64,000 nt of DNA from Oncomelania hupensis (lineage: Eukaryota > Mollusca > Gastropoda > Littorinimorpha > Pomatiopsidae). Positions 32,761-42,972 of this stretch are shown one piece after another. Numbering within the stretch: the first letter of the stretch is position 1; each line of letters starts with the position of its first letter. The position numbers were made by a program, and so were the translations under genes. The notes under the pieces are model-generated. The model made no database searches, was not told where the DNA came from, and saw only the letters and a list, made by a program, of their open reading frames with translations. The stretch lies in assembly GCA_036898135.1 (NCBI GenBank), contig CM072511.1, positions 159,453,652 to 159,517,651 of the forward strand, given 5' to 3'.

Positions 32761-33545
32761 GTGATCAGAATCTTGCCAGGAGAAAGATATCCACCCATTT
32801 TTGGCGTAGATTCATGAACTCCACACACATCTTATGTCTGGGGGTAAGGCGATAGTTTTTATGTGCGTGCCAAGTCACATGGGCATCCGCGGCAATAATT
32901 CAGTGGACAAAAGCGGCTAAAGAAGCTCTCCAACTTGATTTTTTTAAAAGAGATTTTTCAATTTGTTCCACACTCTGATCTGCGTTGCACGACTGGTTCT
33001 TATTGTAAATGGTTGTGGCAGACCGAACGGTCTAATCAAATCAATAATAGTTTCAAATTCTTCTAGATTTGTATGCTTTCTTGCCTAACTTTACGTCCAC
33101 CCGCAAAGAAGAAACTGTTTTGGCTCGCTTCATTTTGGGCATGCATAGGCCACCCATGGTATCCTTTTGTAAGGCGAAAAACAACCGTGGTGCTTTGCAC
33201 GTGGCAAATCCTTTTCCTCCCGCCATTTTATGTCTGAATGTGCTGATCTGGTTAATGAGAGAGAAAGATATTTGGGTTCGATACCTTTTAATGAGATTTT
33301 AAAGTTTGCAATGCTCAAATCTTGTTTACATTTTTACGTGAAGTTGGTTTGTTTTATCGGATATAGATCATGTCATCTTGTTTGTGTGCTTGGTTGGATT
33401 TCATCATTTAAGCTAGTTTTACGTACATTTTTTTTTATCATATCTTAATGTTAGCGGCCTAATCTGATTTGGAATGGTTTTGAGTGGTCCTGATTCGGCT
33501 CTTGGCAGTCCGCTGGACCCTGTAAACATTGATTATGTAATCTAA
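32761..33545 (+). pseudogene. LINE ORF2 C-terminus and 3' UTR
   Basis: Broken frames contain IVFMCVPSHMGIRGNNSVDK (RNase H signature, near 32855), RKEETVLARFILGMHR (near 33109) and MSECADLVNERERYLGSIPF (33230-33290). These match the last part of Jockey-like ORF2, where RREEVVLARLRIGHT and DC..F...R..YF are usual. A 3' UTR follows with GGTCCTGATTCGGCTC near 33488 and a TATGTAAT end. It follows directly on ORF1, so most of ORF2 has been deleted. Confidence 0.65.
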
Positions 33546-33546
33546 T

Positions 33547-33577
<31 letters not shown>

Positions 33578-33765
33578 ATCTCCTTCTTATTCGTCATCGT
33601 CGTTGTCATCATCATCATAATCATCATCAATCATAATCATCATCAATCATAAATCATCTTAAGTCATGATCATGATAATCATCGTCGTCATCATCAGCAT
33701 TATCATCATCGTCGTCGTCATCATCATCATCATCGTCATCATCAAAATCATCCATCATTTCCTTC
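33546..33765. repeat. (ATC)n-rich tract next to the aquaporin stop codon
   Basis: Degenerate ATC/GTC triplets. The start of this tract is also the end of the LINE fragment. In the gene's orientation this is the immediate 3' flank. Confidence 0.85.
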
Positions 33766-33772
33766 TTCTTCG

Positions 33773-33926
33773 TCATGACCCTACCTCGATGTCGCCAATA
33801 AGTGTGTCCTGTGAGTCTTCGAGAGGCCAATGGTAGCCTATGAACCACTGATAGACGTAGGCTCCAACCACGGCCCCAATATGCGGCCCCACGATGTTCA
33901 CCCAGAAATAGTTGTAGTTGTTCACC
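33773..33926 (-). CDS. Aquaglyceroporin last exon
   Basis: Acceptor TTTGCAG|GGTGAAC. Encodes [35 protein letters not shown] (helix 6) and a short tail to TGA at 33773-33775. A GTAGGG within the tail (33784) could act as a donor to a further exon, but reading through gives a sensible short C-terminus. Confidence 0.9.
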
Positions 33927-36900
33927 CTGCAAACGTGCCCAAATATCAGTACGCGTAAAAACAAAAGATTGCCGGCATTCCCACCTCTAGGCCGATGGTA
34001 GTTGTCAGTGTCCCGATTTGCAGTGAAGTCAAAAGACCTTTAGCTTCAATAATAAATTATGTATGGATTAACACACGTGTCTTATATATTTACATTGTTC
34101 AAGTAAACTGTGACTAAACTAATATCGCATGACAATTGACCAATCACAGATGATGATGTTTCTAGCAAGCTGTGAAAGTCTGTGCTATAAAAAAAAACTA
34201 TAATGCATGCCTAAAGATAAGTGTATGTGGTGTTTCTCTTTTGCCTGATTGTTAGCATGCCGTCCTTAATGTTGCATATTACATGTATGTTTTTATCATA
34301 TTTTTAATTGTGCTGAGTGAAAGATTTCCTTGACGACATTGTAATTTCCATTTTATGGATTATTAAAGATTATGACTTATGACTTATGACTTATGACTTA
34401 TGACTTATGACTTAAGTCGTAAGAATACAGGACCTACTTCAATTCATTGACGAATCACAGTCTCCTATACGTTTTCTGCAAATGGCTGAAACCAAACGGT
34501 ATCCTTGTATTTTCTGACGCGCTAAAACAGCAAAGTTTTATTCCCAAACCGTCCTGTCCTATCCTATCCTATCCTATCCCGTAACTCAAAGGTCGTAGGG
34601 GCACCACAGATGATCGTTTAACCAGCCTACTCCATCTTTCTCCGTTCTCAGCAACCCTCTTGGCTTCGTTCAGTGTCAAACCAGTCCATTCTCGAATGTT
34701 GTCCTCCCACCTCTTTGTCTGTCTCCCTCTTCTTCTGCCTTCTTGCACTGTGCCTTGCAGGATGGTCTTTGCAATGCCAGATGATCTAATGACGTGGCCA
34801 TACCACCGGAGTTTCGTTTCTTCATTTCGATGTGACAATTTTTTATATCCCACGCCAAGATGCGAATAACTTACAGTATAAAGCGAGAGTTGCCCAGGCA
34901 GGGTGCTACGTAACGCGACGTAACTATTTTGGCGGAAAATCTGGGCCACCCTGTATACGCGGAGAGTGCCAGAGGGCGCTTACGCTCAGGTGTCCAAGGA
35001 CACTAATATTAAATAACGAACGAAGTGCGCTCTGTACCGTTCTGGAAAGGTTGTTAGCGAAGAGCGAAAGATGGCGGCCAGAGAGGTGGGCTGTCGGTTT
35101 GCGAATGGCGATGTGTTCAACGATAAAATAGCAAGGGTGAATTTTATCAGTTACAGTCTAGTAAGATTTTTATAGAAGTCATTTGGCGGAATAATTATGT
35201 TTACGTGCAATCCGTATGAATTAGTATTTATATTTGATAGTATTGTTTTGTCGTCATTGTGATTAGCAATAACTTTCACTTTCAGCTGACTTCACTTTGA
35301 TTGGCTGTAGTGCAGTCAACATATTATGCTGTGCCATTTCAAAAAGGTTCGCTTATGGGAAAAGGTTGCCCAAAAGCAAAAATAGTTTGTGCAGAGCAGT
35401 CGCAAAGGGTTTATGGCGCTTGTATTGTAGGCAACTCGGGTCGGGTGCTTCGAAGTGGGCAAATATTTTTCACATCCAACAAAATCATGACTTTCGTTTA
35501 GAGGTTTATTTATTTATTTTATTTATTTAATCGTTTTATTAATATAGCGCATTTTCCAGCTCAAGGCGCTGGTCGATACAAGACCTTACTCAAACCGCTT
35601 GAGGCGCCCACTCGCTGTCTTGGGCGCATCCTCTGATGCCCAATCAACCGAGCATAACCCTGAACGACCGGGGATGGGGAGAGGGGACCTAGTGTTTGCT
35701 GAGCGTAGGCCTATTTGTGTAGCCAGCATTCACCCGCCTAAGACATCAGCGTCGGAATTTTTGAATGCGTGCGTGGATAGACTTTTTTTTTTTTTTTGGG
35801 GGGGGGGGGAGTAAATTTACGTCCCCGGACACATTAAGCGTATAGGGGACGGGTGAAACACCACTTGTGGATAGACTTGACCTCGGTAGGGCTTATATAC
35901 TCTTCTAAACTCCTTTCCCAATCAAAATCCTTCTAACCGGACGAGATTTACACAGGGGTCTGTGGCCGGTCTTACCTAAGTGGCTCTATACTCCATCCAG
36001 CGCAGCAGGTGAAGAGCCTGGGAGCGAGGTCTCTGGCAGGGTTCATGGCGTTCCCACAGTTCAGCGAGTACGACATGCTCATGGACATCACCAGGAACCC
36101 CACGCTGATGGGGAACAGGCCTGAGGGGATTTTCATGTTGCGAGGGTCACTCATCCCCATGACGCAGACTAACAACACCGCTGTGGCGAAAACCTGCACA
36201 GGGGGTGGAGGTAGGAGTGGCGGAAAAGAAGGAGAACATTGACATTATTAATCAGCCAAAGCAAAATAAAACATTAATAAATGTAACATTTATCTAATCA
36301 TATATGTATCCCCCTGGTCCCCTTGCCGTACGCACGACCTGCTCCTTCCTACATACATCTTGATACAGCAGCGACTGTTATAATCCAGAATGTTTTTGTG
36401 ATCACTTTAGACTAGTCATATGTGTTTTACTATATCTATCTGTTTATGCATTTCAGTATGCTATGGAATACCATGTAATAATGATAACTGTGATCACTTT
36501 AGACTAGTCATTTGTGCTTTACTATATCTATCTGTTTATGCATTTCAGTATGCTATGGAATATCATGTAATAATAATAACTGTGAGAGTGTTACGTTGAA
36601 ACGCGAATGGTAGTCCGTCGGAAACGTGTACGATAGATCTAATCGTTTCGTTTTGCAAAGTATTCAATAATGGAGTTTATTTACCTTTGATTTGAGTTTT
36701 CATTGTTGTTAGGAGTGGTTTTGTATAACGTTGATAATTTTCGTTGGTCGATATTATTGGAGAATTTTCGTGATCTGTCGATAGAAATTTCCCGATGGAT
36801 ATCGAAGGTCGTGAATGTTCCCGGAAGTAGAGGAAATAGGTATGACGTAAGTCAGTGATGACGATCTTTAGTTCGATTGGTGGCAGTACGTCATTTCTAC

Positions 36901-39900
36901 CATGTACCAAATTGTTCCAGAAAAGAGAGAGGTTATTTAATCGTGTGCCGAGTTGCTGTTGAGAGATTGTTGTTGATAGTGAAGCAGGAGAGTTGCTGTG
37001 AAAGTTGTTGAGTTGAGTTGAGAATTGTATGCAGTTGTTGGTGTGTGCTGAATAAAAGTGGAAAACTTCATACGTCGACTTTGTGACTTGTATGCTGTTT
37101 GGACGGGTTGCGTGGATAAACGAATCTGAGTTACACAACTATCAGGAATTCAAGCATCGGGGCTGAATCAGATACTGATAGAAAACACCATCATCGAATC
37201 GAGTGTAACATTTTGGGGGTCAAGCCGCGATTCACGCCATAGCCAAGGGTTCAACTGCTACAACAAGCGAGTCAACGTTACGAGAGGCAGCCATCGAGGG
37301 TAGCCGCCAACGAGTTGCGTCGAGAGGGGCCAACATACTGGGACTACATCACCGATAGATTCGGGTTGACTGCAAGGGCGTGTAGTCGCTGAAGAGTTGC
37401 TTCGTGAGCGAACAACAGATCGGGACTACGTAGCTGCCGTAAGACTACGTCGAGGGACAGTCTCGGAGCTACATCGCCAGTATTAGAGAGAGCGACGAGC
37501 GGACGTCGCGTCTACTTCAGCACAGGAGCGTATACATCAACACCAGCGTGGTGCAGCGTCGCATACGACGAGGACAGCGGGGCCTGCGTCAGCGAAGGCG
37601 ACTAGTGACAAGCATCAGCGCTACTGCAGAAAGCGTGCTGTTCTAGAACAGTCTAGAAAGGTACAGCACAGTCAAGAACTTTCCAGAAAAAGAACTCTAC
37701 AGTCAAGAACTTTCTAGAAAAAGAACTTTCCAGAAAAGAACCTTCTAGAAAAGAACTTTCCAGAAGCATCAAGATGGCTGACTTCTGGCAGAAAGGGGTT
37801 GAACTAAATCTAAAAGGCAAACAGCTGACGGAGTACGTCAAATGCCAGGAGAGAATATTGCGTGAAGAAAGAGAAGAGCAGCGTCGCCGTGAAGAACGAG
37901 AATTAGAAGAGCAGCGTCGCCGTGAAGAACGAGAATTGGAAGAGAAGCGTCTAGAAAAAGAAATAGAATTAGAACAGAAGCGTCTAGAATTAGAGGAGCA
38001 GCGACGTCGAGAAGAAAGGGAAGAATAACGTCGCCGTGAAGAAAGAGAAGAGCAGCGTAAAGAAAGAGAAGATGAGCGCAGGCGTGAGGAAAGAGAAGCT
38101 GATCGGCAGTTCCAACTAGAGTTGGCGCGCATCCAGCAACAGCAGCATGCGCCACAAGTTATCAGTGACAACACGGCTCCAAAATTGCCAGCTTTCGTCG
38201 ACGGGAAGGACCAGATTGACAGTTATCTGGCGAGATTCGAAAGGTTCGCTGAAAGCTCTAATTGGCAACCTCGAGACTGGGCGATTCGACTGAGTGCACT
38301 TCTGACGGGGCAAGCTCTCGAAGTTTACACCAGACTGTCGAACGATGACGCCAAAAACTACGACGTCTTGAAAGAGGCCCTGTTGCAGTGCTACAACTTT
38401 ACAGAGAAGGGCTACCGTAAACGCTTCCGTGAATGCCGGCCTAAGTCAGACGAGACGCCAAAGCAGTTTGTGGAGCGCCTGTCGTCATATCTACACAAGT
38501 GGGTGGAGTTATCAGGCGAAATGAAGTCTTACGACAGTCTCCATGACCTGATTGTGAAAGAACAATTTCTCAATGCCTGTCACAAGGACCTAGCGACCCA
38601 CTTAGAAGAACAAAAGCTGCAGACGCTTAAAGATGTGACTGAGGCTGCTGAAAGATATCTCATCGCTCATGGGAAAACCCTGGGGCCACCCAGCGCGACG
38701 AAACATTTTCAGAAGACTGGAAACCATGTGAACCAGATCCAGGGAAGCCAGACGAGCCAGAGACAGACAGACTCCACGCCTCCTCCCAGGGAAGGGCATT
38801 CAAGGGGCTGTTTCACCTGCAACGCTACAGACCACAGAGCTTCTAACTGTCCTCAAAACAAAAGTAGCGGACAGCGGAGCAGTACGGACAACGCAGCGGC
38901 GGGCAACCGGCAGAGGCGGTTTTCCAATCAACGGCAAACCAGTAGATCTGACCATCAGGTGTGCGGCGGGAGCGTCATTCTTCCGAGTGAGACCGAACGC
39001 ACAGCTACCCCTGCGGACGTGCAAGAGTGCATGACCGATGGCCAACTTCTTCTTGCCAACGGAAAATCCATCCCCGTCGTCGCCAGCGCAGCTGTGACCG
39101 TCCAGAACATGCCTGTTTCAAAGGGACGCGTCGGAAATCATGAAGTGACTGTCTTAAGAGACTCTGGCTGCAGTGGGGTCATCGTCAGAGAAGACTTAAT
39201 CGCTAAAGAACAGTTCACTGGCGATTCAAAATGGACACTTATGGCCGACAGCAAATGTTTGAAAGCGCCAGTTGCGAAAATTCATGTCAACACCCCTTTC
39301 TACATAGGCGAAGTCGAAGCGGTTTGCCTGAAGAAGCCGCTGTATGATTTGATGATCGGGAATATCGACGGCGCGAGACGACCCGACAACCCCGATCCAG
39401 AGTGGAGTCCTGCCTCAACCCAACGCGTCGAAGTTGTGGAGGAGGATCCATTGCCATTTCCCGATGGAGACCTTACAGAGCTGCTACGGGACAATGTGGT
39501 TACTCCGGCTCAGCCCTGCCGACCAGAGATCGTCGGTGCCGTTACAACCAGGGCCCAGGCCAAGAGAGACAAGACGTCTACGCCACTGAAGGTCGCCGAC
39601 AACTCTAAAGCTGCCATCGTGGACAGAGATAAGCTGATCCAGCTCCAGGAAGCTGATAGTACTTTAAACAAGTACAGGAACCGCCAAGACCACGTGACCA
39701 AAGGCAGTGGTACGGTCTTCTTTGAGGTGAAGGCCAAGATCCTGCACAGAATCTTCCAGCACCCGAGGGTCAACGGAGGTAAACCACTACGTCAAGTACT
39801 GGTACCATTACCATTAAGGCGCCAGGTGATGGAAGTAGCGCATGACTCAATCATGGGAGGTCACCTAGGTATCAAGAAGACGTCAGACAGAATCCAGGCG

Positions 39901-42452
39901 GTGTTCTACTGGCCAGGACTTCATGCGGACGTCAGCCGTTTCTGCCGATCGTGTGACATTTGCCAGAAAACCATACCTCGAGGAAGGGTCCCGAAAGTGC
40001 CTATGCAGAGGATGCCTCTGATCGACCGACCTTTCAAGAGGGTGGCCTTAGACTTAATCGGCGAAATAAGACCTCCGAGTGAAGAAGGTCATCGGTGGGT
40101 ACTGACTTTAGTGGACTACGCGACTCGGTACCCGGAAGCAGTGCCTCTGAAGAAGATTGACACTGAAACTGTTGCAGAGGCGCTGGTGGACATGTTCAGT
40201 AGACTTGGAGTGCCTGAAGAAATTCTGACAGACCTCGGGACGCAGTTCGTCTCTGACTGCATGAAGGAGGTCAACAGACTGCTTAGCATCCGGCATTTGA
40301 CTACGACACCCTACCATCCAATGTGCAACGGGCTTGTCGAAAAGTTCAATGCTACGCTGAAGTCCACCCTGAAGAAACTGTGCAGCGAGCAGCCCAGACA
40401 ATGGCATCGCTATATCAACGCCTTACTTTTCGCCTACAGAGAAGTACCGCAGGAGTCCACCGGCTTTTCTCCGTTCGAGCTGCTGTACGGAAGAACCATC
40501 CGAGGGCCGATGCACATCCTGAAAGAACTGTGGACGAAGGAAGTGGACACCCCAGAGGTGAAGAACAGTTACCAGTACGTGTTTGAGCTACGAGAGAAGC
40601 TGGAGCAGACTCTCGAGATAGCCAGAGAAAACCTGAAGAAGTCCCAGGACTGTGGAAAGCACTACTATGATCGTAGGGCTGTGAACAGGAAGTTTAAACC
40701 TGGCAACAAAGTGCTGGTGCTGCTACCTACTGATCATAATAAGTTGCTGATGCAGTGGAAAGGCCCGTACGAAGTGGAGACCGTGGTGGGGATCAATGAC
40801 TACAAGGTGAAGGTCGGCCAGCATTCCAAGATATACCACGCCAACCTCCTTAAGCTGTACGTGGAAAGGCTATCAGCGACTGTGCACGCAGCCACAGCAG
40901 CTGTGACCGACAACAGCTTTGACAGCGAAGAACTGCTGGAACTGGGAGACTTCCACAGCAAAGAAGGCATCGATGATGTTAAGATAGGACCAAGCTTGAC
41001 GGAAGGTCAAAAGATGGAGCTCAAGGACCTTATGGGCGAATTTCCCCATAGCTTCAGTGATGTCCCAGGCTCTACGACTTTGGTCGAACATGAAGTCCAC
41101 ACCCAGACCTGGAAGGAGCATCTGCAGACCTTGAGGGAGCTGTTCCACCGTCCCGCAGAAGCCAACCTGATCGTGAGACCCAGCAAGTGCATCCTGGGAG
41201 CTGACAACGTCGACTGCGTCGGACATCCGACGGAAGAAGGAGACAACGGAGGATGCACTGACTCCAGGAAAACCCACGTGATCGTCGTCTTTGACCCTGG
41301 GCCGATGACAACCGCAACTGACGAGGGCGACGTTTCCTTGCGGATGAAAGATCATTGACTGTGTGGACGAACTAAGAATATTGGTAATGACAGACTTGAA
41401 AATGAAAAACGTTGATTGGGTAAATGAACTGTGAACATTGACAGTATCCAGAAAGACTTGCAGATGAGAAACTTTGACTCTGTGTGAATGAACTGTGAAC
41501 ATTGACAATATCCAGACAGATTTGAAGATGAAAACCATTGACTCTGTGTGAATGAACTGAGAACGTTGATAGTGTTCAGACAGGCTGAAATAAGTCTTAA
41601 TTCTGTACATTGTTTGTGAATTACGTTTCAACGTTGTTGAAAGAAATTGGGTAAATTTCTTCTTGAGTGGGGGGTTATGTTACGTTGAAACGCGAATGGT
41701 AGTACGTCGGAAACGTGTACGATAGATCTAATCGTTTCGTTTTGCAAAGTATTCAATAATGGAGTTTATTTACCTTTGATTTGAGTTTGCATTGTTGTTA
41801 GGAGTGGTTTTGTATAACGTTGATAATTTTCGTTGGTCGATATTATTGGAGAATTTTCGTGATCTGTCGATAGAAATTTCCCGATGGATATCGAAGGTCG
41901 TGAATGTTCCCGGAAGTAGAGGAAATAGGTATGACGTAAGTCAGTGATGACGATCTTTAGTTCGATTGGTGGGCAGTACGTCATTTCTACCATGTACCAA
42001 ATTGTTCCAGAAAAGAGAGAGGTTATTTAATCGTGTGCCGAGTTGCTGTTGAGAGATTGTTGTTGATAGTGAAGCAGGAGAGTTGCTGTGAAAGTTGTTG
42101 AGTTGAGTTGAGAATTGTATGCAGTTGTTGGTGTGTGCTGAATAAAAGTGGAAAACTTCATACGTCGACTTTGTGACTTGTATGCTGTTTGGACGGGTTG
42201 CGTGGATAAACGAATCTGAGTTACACAACTATCAGGAATTCAAGCATCGGGGCTGAATCAGATACTGATAGAAAACACCATCATCGAATCGAGTGTAACA
42301 GAGAGTAAGTGTGTGTGTGTGTGTGTTAAGTATTAGTATAGGCGATGACTGTGTGCGAACCTTTGGGCATGTGTGGGTATGTTTATGCGAGTGTGTGTGT
42401 GTGCATGTATGTGTGTATTTGTGTACGTAGGTATGTATGTGTGCGTGCGTGC

Positions 42453-42489
<37 letters not shown>

Positions 42490-42907
42490 GTTGTTAAATA
42501 TAAAATATTCTTCCATTGTCCAAAACCAAATAATATTCCGATTGTTGTATCTATTACATGTCAATTGGCGAAATAAATTCCTGTTATCCTGTTAGACTAC
42601 AGTGTACACTTATTTAAAGCGCGCGCGCACACACGCAGACACACAACCGTGTAGAAACGCCGTTGTGATGACTTTTATGAAACTCTACATACGTTACTTT
42701 AACATTTTTACGAATTTGTCCATTTTTTAAAGCTATCCCTAACCCTAACTCTAACCCTAACCCAAACCCTAACACTTCACCTAACCCGAAGCCTAACACA
42801 GCCCTGACCCTAAAGGAACACTGCTTTGACGTCAAAATAACGGGGTCCGTCAAAGGAAAGTACGTAGAGGTTAAAGTGTATGTCAGAATAACGACGTTTC
42901 TACCTAG

Positions 42908-42972
<65 letters not shown>

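Larger units (their letters stand above)
36589..42300 (+). mobile_element. Gypsy element A: Gag-PR-IN, no RT or RNase H
   Basis: Flanked by GAGAG on both sides (36584-36588 and 42301-42305). LTRs start TGTTACGTTG, end GTGTAACA, and differ at only three sites in 622/623 bp, so the insertion is very recent. The primer site follows four T bases after the LTR (TGGGGGTCAAGCCGCGAT). A single long frame encodes Gag, protease and integrase, then jumps into the end of the RT domain. The RT core and RNase H are missing. It sits in the 7.6-kb intron of the aquaporin gene, on the opposite strand. Confidence 0.95.

Noticed and set aside
40873..41631. 252-codon minus-strand frame antisense to element A
   Set aside because: Shadow of the polyprotein and of the tandem repeats; no domain.
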